A stretch of 64,000 nucleotides of DNA from Sordaria brevicollis. Its lineage: Eukaryota; Ascomycota; Sordariomycetes; Sordariales; Sordariaceae. Position 1 is the stretch's first letter. The number at the start of each line of letters is the position of its first letter. Shown here piece by piece: positions 22,183 to 33,584 of the stretch. The position numbers were made by a program, and so were the translations under genes. Location: assembly GCA_033439795.1 (NCBI GenBank), contig JAUTDP010000013.1, positions 930,001-994,000 of the forward strand. The letters are read 5' to 3'. A model generated the notes under the pieces. That model was not told the origin of the DNA, did no database searches, and worked only from the letters and a program-made list of their open reading frames with translations.

Positions 22183-22790
22183 ATAAGAATCGATTTAGGA
22201 AAGTCTTTTACGTCCCTTATAATATCCCGCGACGAATATAACGACGACGATATATCGTTATTACCGATAACGATTAATAACGGCAATTATAAATTCAAAA
22301 ATAGCGTCTACAACCCGCTCGTAGGATTTTTAATTTATAACGACCCTAACGTAGCGCGTACCGCGAAAATTTCGGAAAAAATATAAGAGGACGACGAAAT
22401 TATAAAGAAATTTATCGTTAAAGCGAATAAATCTTCAGACTACAATACCGTTTCGTTCGAAAATTATAATTAAGTTTATAAATTATTTAACGAATATATA
22501 AAAATTTTCGCGAAAAAAAGTAAAATAACGCGCCCCGAAATTAATAAAATTAATAATAATTAAATTATTATTAAGAAGGATTTTAACGATTTAAAGAAAA
22601 TAATCCTATAAAAATTATAAAAAAACGTTAAAAAAGCGTTGAAAATATAGGCCGGAATTATAAAGGACGTTTTTCTTAAAACCGGGTTTATCCTTTAATA
22701 TATTATAATTATTACCCCCCCCCCCCGAAAATATTCCTTATTAATTACGACCGTACCCTTTTTATCCAAAATATTATAATCGATATTTAA
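22183..22790 (+). pseudogene. LINE ORF1, N-terminal part (L2)
   Basis: The frame reads GIDLGKSFTSLTISRDEYNDDDISLL, then KISEKI, KKFIVKANKSSDYNTVSFENYN, a lysine-rich region rich in KKDFNDLKK and a run of prolines (ITPPP), and is then broken by Gypsy-B main at 22791. The start is uncertain: only L3 has an ATG here (42007-42009), the other copies have ATA or ACG. No known N-terminal domain is recognised. The helical, charged character fits an ORF1 RNA-binding protein. It continues at 30941. Confidence 0.55.
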
Positions 22791-23055
22791 TATTACGAGC
22801 GACGTAGTTACGAGAAATAAATTTAATATATTAAATCCAAATCTATTATAGAATTATAAAATGAAGAAGAAAAGAAGAAAACGAATAAAGGGCACGCCCC
22901 GCGCTAAGGTTTATATTTAGGCGCGGACGACCTACGAAGGTAGTACGTAGTTACGTGCGTTGGTACGGTCGACTTCTATTAGGGTAATTACTTAAGCGAT
23001 AACCGGTCCGTTAAATAGGGCCTTAATAAGGACTTTATCCGCTAGCGCTATAATA
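22791..23055 (-). repeat. Gypsy-B main 3' LTR
   Basis: 265 bp, tattacgagc to gctataata on the plus strand. Followed at 23056-23070 by ttacccccccttt-type sequence, the complement of the polypurine tract, which fixes this as the 3' LTR of a minus-strand element. Confidence 0.9.
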
Positions 23056-23229
23056 TTACCCCCCCTTTCGAAAAAAAATTCGCCCCGAATCTTTAAAATA
23101 TTAAAATTATTATTATATATAAAATAGGTCCTTTATTTCCTAATACCTACCGCCCTTTTTAATTTCCTTATACCCTTCTTTAAAGGGATATTATCTTCCG
23201 GATAATTTTTATCGAATTCTTCCGCTTTA

Positions 23230-26200
23230 ACTTTTTATAATTATTCTTTTAAATATATAGGCGGCCCCGGATATTTAGGGTATATTTCGTAATACGCTTT
23301 TAAAAGTTTAAATAAATTTTTAAAATTCTTAACGTTATAAAATTTCGAATCCGGGTCGTATCCCTTTTAATTTACTCGGTATTAGAATTTACTAAAGTAT
23401 ATTCGAAAAATTAAAATTTCCTTTACTTCCTATTTGATATTATTTCTTATATATTCCCCTATTAACTTTTTTAACTTTTAATTAGGTAACGGATTATTAA
23501 AATATTTCCGAAATTTATCGGCGTAAAAAATATCCGTTCTTCTCTAACCCTTTGGTACTTTTAATTTAAATGAATAATTATATTTTTCTTTAATTTTAAA
23601 ATATTAATTCGTTAAAAGAAAATTGAATTTATAATTTAATTAATTTATAAGTTCGTTCCGTTTAATAATAAATATTTTATTACTGGGTCCGAAATCCGGG
23701 ACGCGTCGATATTTATCTAATTATTTAATTATCCGCTCTTAAGTTTTAATAATAAATTCTTTTATTTTATTTATATATTTTCGGATCCGATTTATTAAAC
23801 TTTATACGTTTTCCCGGCTAAATTTCTTTTTAATCGTTAATTATACGCCGTTAAAATTAATTCGAGCTTCCTAATTTAAAATTCCGGATATTGGGAATCT
23901 TTTTAATATTTTATATAATTATATTTTATTTAAATTATTATACGGTATTTTTATATATATTATATTTATTATTAGGATCGCCTTTAATTAATTATTTTAG
24001 AAGTAATTAACGAAGGGACGAAAATGCTAATCGAAATATTCGTTTATAATTTCGGCTTACCCTGTAATTTAATTATATCTTAAAGAGGCTAATTTTTATT
24101 TAATATTCAAAATTTTAATTAATTCGTTTATAAAGTCTAATATAAATTAGGGGCTTCTATTTAAAATAACTTCGTTTAATAATTTATAAATATAATAAAA
24201 GCCTTCGTAATATATACGGGTTACGTTTCGGGCTATTATTATTATAAAATAAAAAATAATTTATAATATTTTATTTAATCGGTCTACTATTATAAATACG
24301 TTATCGAATCTTCGTTTATCCTTAAATATAGTTTTAAAGTTTACGATTAGGCTCTATTAAATATATTAAACCGTTGGGATAGGCTCTAATTTACTAGGGG
24401 TTTTATCTTAAGGAATTTTCGAAATATAATATATTACGCAATTAATAACAAAGCGATCGATATTACCGGTTATTTTTAATTATTAATATTATATAAATAT
24501 TAGGCGTTTTATTTTATTTCGGTTTAGATAAGCGGTAATAATCTTTACGTATAGTTTATAAATAATTTGGGTTTTTAAAATATTGGGTAGTACGATAAAT
24601 TTATCGAAACGGGTGAGAATTTTATCGGTAATAAATCGATACCCGTTCTCCCCCTTTTTAATTATATTTTAATAAATTTCCAAATCCGGGTATATTTTAT
24701 TTTCGAAAATAAGGCGATTTATAAGTAAATAGCCTTTTAATCGTTCCTTTCGAATTCCTTCTACGATTTCGGGGGTAATTTCTATAATAATTATATTTAG
24801 AAATATAATCGACGCGTAGATTATATTAATGCTATTAATTATATTATTGGGTTATATTATTCGATTATTATTAAAGTTCTTAAAAATTTAAAAAGTCTTT
24901 TATACTTCCTACTTTACCTTTTAATTCTTTAAATCCTCTACCTTCTTTAATAATACGTTCGCTATACCGTTTTCCTTCCTTAGCCGGTAAAAAATAATAA
25001 AATAATATTAGGATAGGAATTTGGCCTACCCGGTTTATTATAAATTTAAAAGTTTTTTAGTATTAAATTATTTAAAGGCTTTATTATCCGTTAAAATTAA
25101 AAAAGGTTTGTATAAATTAATAAACTCGGCTTTCTAATATTATAAAGCCTTAATAATAATTATTAATTCTTTATTATAAATAGAATAATTATATTTTACG
25201 CCGTATATCATTTCCGAATAAAAGGCAACCGGTCGTTATTTATTATCGATTAATTATAATAATATATTAGTTATTATTCTATTTAAAATATCCGTTTCTA
25301 CCCGTATTAGCCGTTTATATTTAAAATACGCTAGGATAGGTATTAATAATAATTGTCCTTTAAATTCTTCGAAAGTAATTTAGTAATCTTTATTCTAATT
25401 AAAGATTTCTCCTTTTTTCGTTATTATTATTAATAATTTAGTAATCCGGTTATAATCTTTAACGAAGCGCTAGTAAAAGTTATAAAATTTTAAGAAGGAT
25501 TATATTCTTTATATATTTATTAGAACTTATTAATCCTTTACGACCGTAATCTTTTAAAGGTCGATGGATATACTATCGGTCCCGATAATAAAATTTAAGA
25601 ACTTGGTCTTTTCGACGTAGAATTCGTATTTATTTAAATCCGCTTATAATTCCGTTGCTTCTAATTTAGTTAATACTTTTTTAATATAAATTTTATATTC
25701 TTCTAAACTATTCGAAAAAATAAGAATATTATCGATATACGCGTTATAAAAATTATCGAAATATCCTATTAATATTTTATTAATATACCGCTAGAATATT
25801 AATAATCCGTTAATTAATTTAAAAGGTAGGACCTTATATTTATACGTATTGTATTTCGTTCGGAATATTATAAGTTTTTTATTATTGGGGTGTATACGGA
25901 TTCGATAAAAGGCTTATTTAATATCGATCTTCGAGAAAATTTTCGTTTAATTAATTTTGGTAATAGTTTTATTAATTAGGGGAAGAGGGTACTTATCTTT
26001 CTTTATAATAGCGTTAAATTTCCGATAATTTACGCAAAACTTTAATTTATTATTAGTTTTGGGTACGAAGAGGATAAGCGTAGCCTAAAGTATAGAATTA
26101 TTTTTAATAAAACCTTTAATTAACGCTTTATTTATATATTTCTAATAGGCCTTTAATTTATTAATTAATATTTTATATAATAGGTTATATTTAAAGTCTT

Positions 26201-27160
26201 TAGGCTTTACTCCATTTATTAAATTAATTTTATAATTATTAGTACGATAGTCTAGTAGGGTATCGGACTCCTTCTTATTAAATACGTTTAAATATTTATA
26301 AGCGTATTTAAGGATTTCTTTTTTAATTCGTTCGTATAATTCTATTTTATCCTCAATAAAGGCCTATTTTCTATAATCGTTAATAAATCGGTCGAATTTA
26401 TAAAAATTAATTACCCTTATATATTCCTATTTAACGAATATAAGAAAGGCGTTAATACTAATTATTGTAAGGTCGTTATAATATTTATATTATCCTACGC
26501 TATTTCTTTTTAATTAATATCGGCCCTGTATATCTTCGCTTTAAAGGGGATTGTTTTTTCGTTCAATTTCTAATATTTCGATATATTTTCGTTATATAGG
26601 TATTACGTCTTCCTCTTCTATTTTTAAGGCGTATTAATTTAATAATTATCGTTTTATTCTTATTAAATCTTTATTTTTTCCGCATTAGATTAATCGTTCC
26701 TTTAATTCCTCGAATAATTCGATCGGTCGGTTGGGTTTTATTAAAAGCGATAATATTACGTTCTTAGCGAATATTTCGAATTTTTAAATACGTTTATTAA
26801 GAGTTAATAATATTATAATTACTTTATTAAAAATAAGGTTGGTATTAGTAATATTAATTAAGATTTTATATTTTTTTAATTAATATTTATTTAAAATAAC
26901 GTTGTACTTTAAATTAACGATAATTATTACTTCTTTATTAAATTACTAGCTTTATATTTTAATAATTCCTTTTAAATATTAATTAATCGTTTTATTATAT
27001 TACCCGGTATACCCTCCTATAGCGTAAAGATAAAAGTTATATAATTTTTCTACTCTTTATTTAATTATATTATTAATAAAGTCTTTATTTACAAAAATAT
27101 TACCGTTTATTCCCGAATTAATAAGTATATCGTTCGTAAATAAAATTTTTCTATTATTAC
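23230..27160 (-). pseudogene. pol: Gypsy-B pol: protease, RT, RNase H, integrase, chromodomain
   Basis: Protease: LINSGINGNIFVN near 27080-27130, a DSG active site with Asp read Asn. Reverse transcriptase: AYIDNILIFSN near 25715-25750, the YxDD box with one Asp changed. Integrase: SDRGPQF-like LN-SP-FILDFINELIKIL near 24110-24175, then the HNQTDGQAEIVN equivalent near 24040. Chromodomain: FQYR-N-KGYDPDSKFYNVKNFKN, then YYEIYPKYPGPP at 23460-23260. Order and motifs define a chromovirus pol polyprotein. Many RIP stops, no clear indels in the parts read. Confidence 0.85.
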
Positions 27161-28385
27161 CTATTATAATACAAGACGTAACTAACGTAAATCCACCCAA
27201 ATAGTCCTTTAAAAAACCTTTATTTATTTTTATACTCTCCGGTAATATTTCTTTTAAATTCTTTCTAGAATAAATATTTATTAATTTAATCCCTAGGAGG
27301 GAGTTTAATATCCTTAGGGTAATTAATTTTCCGCTTTATTATCGGCCGGTTTATCGTCCTCTTTATTTTTACGGTTATAATAATTAATAAATTCGTTAAT
27401 ATAGTTAGGGTTTCTATTACGGCGGTTAAAATAATTATAGAAATGATATTTAATTTTTTTATATATAAAATATTTATTTTCTTCGAATAATTTATAAACT
27501 TCCTTACGGGTTATATTAAGGGTGCGATAAAAATTATTTCGGTTACCGCTACCGGTATTAATATTACTATTAATAATATTATTAGAATTCTTATTAAAAT
27601 TATTAAAACCCTTAACTTTATTAAACGAATTCGTAGAAGAGGAGGTATTCTTATCCTTATCTTTATTATTTTTTTTAATTTTATTATTATAGAAAATACG
27701 TTAACTAATTTCGACCGCTTTCTTAGTTATTAAAACGTACTAATTAAAGGTAATATTTTCCTATCTATATCCCTAAAGGAGGGCGTTCTAAATAATACCC
27801 GGGAATTTCCAATTGAATTTTTATTTCTATAAATTAGGAGGGCGATTACATTTTCCTACTAAGTAAGTAAGATTCTTATTCCTTAATTAAATTTATAGCG
27901 CCAATATAGTATGGGGTCTATTTCCGATTCTTTGTAGGATAAAATTATAAGCGTTAAACGCCCCGGACAAAAACCCCGGCTATAATTCCCAACGCGGACC
28001 TATCCGCGCCGCTTCTTCGGCGTTCTACGATCGCGGTATATATTTACCGCCAACGCGATTAATATTCGTTTTATCCCTTCCATTTACTATTATGTAAAAA
28101 TATTAAACCGTTCCGCCTTTTTAATCCGTTATCCCGTCCCTTTATTTATTACCGCCTTTTATTTTCCGCTCCCCCGCCCGTTTACCTTTTTAACCGCTAT
28201 TAAACTTCTTAATTATTAAATTTTCTTTTATTCCTTTTATCCTTTTCCTCCTTTTATAATAATTATATTTCTATTATAATTTATATTAGTATAAGGATTT
28301 CCTTCCCCTAAATATAAAAACCCCCTATCCTCCGGGCTTTTTTAAGCTTTTCCTTCCTTTAATAATAATAATAATTAATTCGAAA

Positions 28386-28729
28386 TAATTACCCCTTATT
28401 AGAAACGCGCTAAAGTATTCTATAAAATAATAAAAACCTCCGACGAAAATAAAGGCGAAAATTCGTCTCCCCTTCGCTTTCTTTCGCCGACCCCTATATT
28501 TAATATAATTAATACCGATATTAAAATTAATTTCGAATATATTACTAAACGCTTTATTAGTAATAAATTCTTTTATATACCGGAGAAAGGGTAAGTCTTC
28601 CCTCCGCTATATTCTATCCTTGCGCTAACTTCTCCGAAGCCGTATCCGTATTCCCCCGTATCTCGTTTACACCCTCCAATTGGCTAAGGCCCTTCTCTCC
28701 TTCCCGGCCGTCCCTAATTATAATGCTTA
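28386..28729 (+). pseudogene. Antisense-gene exon 1, intron and exon 2 start (864-bp LINE copy)
   Basis: The start codon is RIP-altered. The frame includes KTSDENKGENSSPLRFLSPTP, then FYIPEKG at the donor. The canonical intron at 28591-28639 is intact. After splicing, codons continue as GRIRIPPYLVYTLQLAKALLSF, an open stretch of ordinary composition, up to the truncation point. This copy gives the clearest support that splicing joins two open frames. Confidence 0.5.
28591..28639 (+). other. Candidate spliceosomal intron of the antisense gene
   Basis: gtaagt donor, gctaac branch site 8 nt before the acceptor ag, total 49 nt, identical in layout to 11333-11381. Reading through without splicing meets a stop at once (gggtaa), while splicing keeps an open frame. 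Confidence 0.55.
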
Positions 28730-30670
28730 TTTCCTACTAAGTATACGAATTTATTATAAAATTTTTAAAAATCCCCGTTTATTTCGAATTTTAAATCGTT
28801 AAATTCGTAAATAGCTTTCTCCTTTTAATTATAATCGTAATATTCGGTACGTAAATAAACGAATAATTTATTAAAAGTTTTAATATTATAAAAACCGTTA
28901 GCGAAGTAGGGTTTAAAATTTTAAATAATTTTATTAATAATATAATTTTCGATATATATTTTCTTAATTTCGTTATCGGAGAAGTAATCGGTATTTAATT
29001 TAAATTTATTAAAAATATAGTAATATTAAATATTAAAAGTAATAATATCTTTATTTTTCTTATTATAAAAGTAGGGCGGATCCTTCTTTTTAATTAATAA
29101 GCGTCCCCGGTTAGTAGTAAAGAAATTGGTAGTAGGTATTTCTTTATAACGCCTTCTATTATTGTTATTCTTATTGCGGTCGGCGCGGTCGTAGCGCTTA
29201 AAATTTTCGAAGGTTAAGAAGGCGATTTTCTTTTTACGAAAATTAGTATTTTCCTTATAGAGGTCGATATTTTCTTTAATTAAAGTAGCGACTATAGTAT
29301 ATAAATCGGCGATATTACTATCCCGGGCGGCTATTATTCTTTTTAACTCCTCGGCTTAAATTTTTATAATTATTAAATTATTTTTAATTTTAGCGAATTC
29401 TTTTTCCTTTTTAATTAAATTATAATGGGTCTTATTCTATTTAGCGAAAAAATAGAGGTAAAACGGGTAGCCCTTAGTCGAGGAGTTATTTTTTTATTTA
29501 TAAAGGGTATTCTATTTATCGGTATAACCGTTGTTAAATGGGGTATTATTCTAAATTTCTCCGTCGTTAAATAAATCGTTATTTTAACCGTCGTTAAACG
29601 GGGTATTATTTTAAGCTCCCTTATTAGAATAGCCGGTAGTCTAATATAATATAATAAATTGGGCTTAGAGTTTACAATTCTTTTTACGTAATGCGGCGTT
29701 TTTATAACGTACGGTTTTATAATTATCCGGTTCGAGGTCGGGATCTTTATTTCCGCGGGCTTTTAATAATTAGCGCATTAAGAATGTATTTTTACTTTAT
29801 TCTTTACGTAAATCTTTACGGAAGCGCTTATTATTTATTTTAACGCCCTTTTAATATTTTAATAAATTAATAGCGTATTTATATATTTATTCTAAATTAA
29901 TATTTAAATTAATAATAATAATTTAATATCCTTATTATTAGGAAAGAATAGTTTTAATTAAAATAGTTCGCAATTTAATTTCTTCGAAAATAGTACGTAC
30001 GCTTTTAAGATCTTCGATAATAGATTTAAAAGTATTAAAATCTATTAATAGGATATTATTATTATTCTATTCCTAATAATTTTAGCCCGTAGCCGTTAGA
30101 GTTTTGAAGGTAAAGGCTAGGTGACTTTTATTATATTAGGCTTAATATTTTATAATCGCGTTAATTTTCGTATATAAGAAGCCGAGTAAATCCTTTATAT
30201 TAAACGTATAATAAACGTTGGCGAGTTTATTAATAATTTCCTAATTAAAAAACGTAATAATTTTATCCACATCCTCTAGAATATTATAGTCCTTTAAATT
30301 AGATTTATCGATATTACGTAATTAAGTATCCTATTTCTCTTTAAAAGTACCGATTATAATATCGTTGAGCGAATAACGTTTAAAAATATTATTTTACTAA
30401 ATAATTATATTAGGAATAATAAATATATCCGTAATATTAAATTTAATTTATTTAATTACGAATTTATTGGATATATTCTTCTTCTAAACTTTATTTATTT
30501 AAGCGCTCTTAATAGTAAATAATTTAGCGGTTTTAGCCGCGGTAGCCTTTTCGTCGGGGGTATATATTATTATAATTAATTGCGAAGGTATATATTATAA
30601 TTACTTTAATTGGTAAATAAGTTTAAAATATTTAAATACCTCCCTAATATATTAAGAATAATTTTGTAAT

Positions 30671-30935
30671 TATTACGAGCGACGTAGTTACGAGAGATAA
30701 ATTTAATACGTTGAATTTAGATTTATTATAGAATTATAAGATGAAGAAGAAAAGAAGAAAACGAATAAAGGGCGCGCCCCGCACTAGGGTTTATATTTGG
30801 GCGCGGGCGACTTACGAAGGTGGTATATAGTTACGTGCGCTAATGCGGTCGACCTCTGTTAGGGTGACCGCCTAAGCGATAACCGGTCCGCTAGATAGGG
30901 CCTTAATAGGGACCCTGTCCGCTAGCGCCGTGATA
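30671..30935 (-). repeat. Gypsy-B main 5' LTR
   Basis: 265 bp, from tattacgagc to gccgtgata on the plus strand, keeping one native GTGA at its end. The leader sequence to its left (30430-30670) also appears at 9236-9474. Confidence 0.9.
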
Positions 30936-31229
30936 TTTAATATTCGAAACGGACGAATAAAGAAACTAAAATTTAAATCGAAAAAATACTTCGCGATTTA
31001 AAGACCGGTATTCTTAATATTATATAAACCGTTATAAAATTATTTACAATTAAAAATTATAGAATTATATTCGATAATATTATATACGAATAATATTAAT
31101 AATATTAAATTTGAGTTAAGAAGGTTTTTAGCGAAAAAGTATTCGTATCTTTAAATATTATTACGTTAGTCGTTAAGGGGTTCCTTTAGGCGAATATTAC
31201 CGAATATATAAAGATAGAGGATATTATTT

Positions 31230-32231
31230 GGTGTTAGTTACGAATTAACGCTAAGCGAGCTAATTACTATTAGTGGGAACGGGACCGGTAGGACGAATAG
31301 CCGGCGAGTTAATTTCTATCGGGGAGTTACTATAGGAAGGTATACGAATACTGCTACTACTCGGGGGAATTCTACCGCTACTACTACGAAGTAAATTACC
31401 GCTACCGCTATAAGGCAAGCTACTATTATTATTATAGGGGATATTACCTAAAGGAATACGACCGCCGATTAAATTATCCTTATCGGAAAAAAAGAATTTA
31501 TAATAGCCCTTTTAGAGGTAATCGTTAACCGACTACTTTCTATAGCGAATAAATTACTTTAGAGTATTAATAAAGCTATCGCTAGTAAAGTAAAAGCGAA
31601 TCGCGCCGGTAAATTCTTTAATAACGATATAGAAGCGGATAAAATAATCGCGGAATTCGCTATTAATCGGGTTTTTATTAATAACCTTCTCTTAAAAAAT
31701 ATTATAGAGATTATAAAAGTTACGAAGTATATCGATTATATAATACAAAACCGTTAAAATATATTAAATAGTTTAATTAAATTTATTTAAGGACGAATTA
31801 GAATAAAAAACGTTAATAATATAAAAAATAGTAATTTATTCGGGTAATTAGGGATATAGTAAATTAATTTAACGACGGCTTTTATATAGGTATTATAATT
31901 AAAAATAACCGAAAAAAAGAGAAAAGCTTTAATTAATTAAAAAGTATAAACAAAATATAAGGGAATACGGATATAATTTCGGAGAGGTTAATATAAAAAT
32001 AGAATATAGTAAAGGGAAAATTTACCCTTTTTCTAATATATAAAAGAATTTATTACTAATAAAGCGTTTAATAATATATTCGAAATTAATTTTAATATTA
32101 ATATTAATTATATTAAATATAAAGGTCGATAAAAGAGGGCGAAAGGGAAACGAATTTTTACCTTTATTTTTATTAAAAGTTTTTATTATTTTACGGAACG
32201 CTTTAACGTATTTTTAACGGGGAGTAATTAT
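31230..32231 (-). pseudogene. Antisense gene, C-terminally truncated (1523-bp LINE copy)
   Basis: The minus-strand frame is truncated at its 3' side by the LINE 5' truncation. The part at about 31650-31240 reads FSDKDNLIGGRIPLGNIPYNNNSSLPYSGSGNL, then a Ser/Arg/Pro stretch and SPIEINSPAIRPTGPVPTNSN. These split pieces form the best-preserved view of the linker, with natural-looking Ser/Gly/Pro/Asn composition. The plus strand of the same bases gives a Thr/Ala-rich frame running into an amphipathic helix, so strand choice stays open. Confidence 0.45.
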
Positions 32232-32752
32232 TTCGAATTAATTATTATTATTATTAAAAGAAAGAAAAATTTAAAAAGGCCCGGGGGATAAGGGGTTTTT
32301 ATATTTAAAGGAAGGAAGTCTTTATATTAATATAAATTATAATAGAAATATAATTATTATAGGGGGAGGAAGAGGATAAAAAGAATAAAAGAAGGTTTAA
32401 TAGTTAAGAAGTTTAATAACGGTTAAAAAAGTAAATAAACGGGGGAGTGGAAAATAAAAAGCGGTAATAAATAAAGGGATAGGACGGCGGATTAAGAAGG
32501 CGGAATAATTTAATATTTTTATACAACGGTAAATAAAAGGGATAAAACGGATATTAATTGCGTTAACGGTAAGTATATATTACGATTGTAAAACGTTAAA
32601 GAAGCGGCGCGGATAAATCCGCGTTAGGAATTGTAGCCGGGGTTTTTATCTAAGGCATTTAACGCTTATAGTTTTATCCTACGGAGAATTAGAGATAAAC
32701 CCTATATTATATTAACGCTATAAATTTAATTAGGGAATAAGAATCTTACTTT
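31230..32752 (+). mobile_element. 5'-truncated LINE copy (1523 bp) in L2 ORF1
   Basis: Target duplication tagaggatattattt at 31215-31229 and 32753-32767. It begins in the 3' terminal region beyond ORF2 and so consists of the antisense-gene region plus the LINE 3' end. The left 270 bp are less mutated than other copies and show the low-complexity linker clearly. Confidence 0.92.
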
Positions 32753-33584
32753 TAGAGGATATTATTTATAAAATATAATAGGCGAACCCGATTATTTCTA
32801 TTATTAAAATACGCCCGTAAAAGAAGAGAATTAGCGAAAATAGAAGATTCTTTATAATAGAGGTTATAATTACAAAGGTAGCTAAAACTTTTTGTAAAAA
32901 ATTCCTCCTCTAGGAAGGTAGTACGTATATTTATAAATTATTTACTTCCTTGGCTAATATTTAATAATATTTTATTTATTAAGGCGTAGGATATTTAAAG
33001 AAATTCTATTATAATATTAACGTTTATAAACGCTATAATAAGGATAAATATAATAAGGACCGCTTTAAAAAAGCGAATTACCCGTTTAATAAAGATAAAT
33101 TATTAATCTTTTATACTCCGTATAGAAAATATAAATATTACGCTTTCGAAAAAAAAGTATACCCTATTTTTAAAAAAACTATTACGAAGGCTACTATAAA
33201 GTACGCCGAAAAATTATATTTATTTATATATTAAAAGGATTTTAAAAAAAATATTATATTAAAACCGGCGGCGGTAAAGGATAATAAGGATATCGATTTC
33301 TTTAATACCCCCCCTACCGCCCGTATTATTATTATTCGTAAGAGGGAATTTAAAAGTGGAAATAAAGGCCGTACCCGTAAACGAATTAATAAACCCTTTA
33401 CTAAATTGAAATTAATAACTAAAAGCCCGATAAATACGTTTACGAACTCTTAAAATTTGGGTATTCGGAGTAGCGCCGGTTTAATCGCCGCTATTGGACC
33501 GGTTATTTAAAAGGAAAAAACTCCCACTCCTATTCTACCTATAAAGTTAAAAAATATTCCTTTATAAAATAATTAATAATTTAA

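Larger units (their letters stand above)
27866..28729 (-). mobile_element. 5'-truncated LINE copy (864 bp) in Gypsy-B gag
   Basis: Target duplication tttcctactaagta at 27852-27865 and 28730-28743. It holds the LINE 3' end, the antisense promoter region, exon 1, the intron and the start of exon 2. The target overlaps in sequence with the LINE tail (aagtaagtaag), hinting at microhomology priming. Confidence 0.9.
27400..30420 (-). pseudogene. gag: Gypsy-B gag with zinc knuckle, split by a short LINE
   Basis: At 27431-27472 the minus strand reads YFIYKKIKYHFYNY, the exact C-x2-C-x4-H-x4-C spacing with Cys and His codons turned to Tyr. An Arg/Asn-rich stretch (NRRNRNPNYINEF) and an acidic KEDDKPAD segment follow toward protease. 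Upstream, 28744 to about 30420 holds the capsid region, in which I recognise no more than charge and helix pattern. The short LINE at 27866-28729 interrupts it. The place between leader and protease and the zinc knuckle identify it as gag, which packages the RNA. Confidence 0.7.
22791..30935 (-). mobile_element. Gypsy-B main copy, complete Ty3/gypsy chromovirus
   Basis: 8145 bp, or about 7.27 kb without the short LINE nested at 27866-28729. Two 265-bp LTRs, 5-bp target duplication tttaa (22786-22790 and 30936-30940) within LINE L2 ORF1. The minus strand carries gag with a zinc knuckle, protease, reverse transcriptase, RNase H, integrase and chromodomain, then a polypurine tract. It is the reference for the three partial Gypsy-B copies in this window. 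Confidence 0.92.
30941..33575 (+). pseudogene. LINE ORF1, remainder (L2), split by a short LINE
   Basis: Continues ORF1 after Gypsy-B main. Read at 30941-31229 and 32768-33575. It includes the degraded zinc knuckle at about 33010-33060, here YKRYNKDKYNKDRF, which keeps the CCHC spacing. Then come a basic Arg/Lys stretch and a Pro-rich end before ORF2. Stops are at RIP sites only. Confidence 0.6.

Noticed and set aside
22183..22260. Resemblance of GIDLG-type ORF1 start to an Hsp70/actin nucleotide-binding motif
   Set aside because: Only a few residues match, nothing downstream fits, and the context is a LINE ORF1. Taken as chance.
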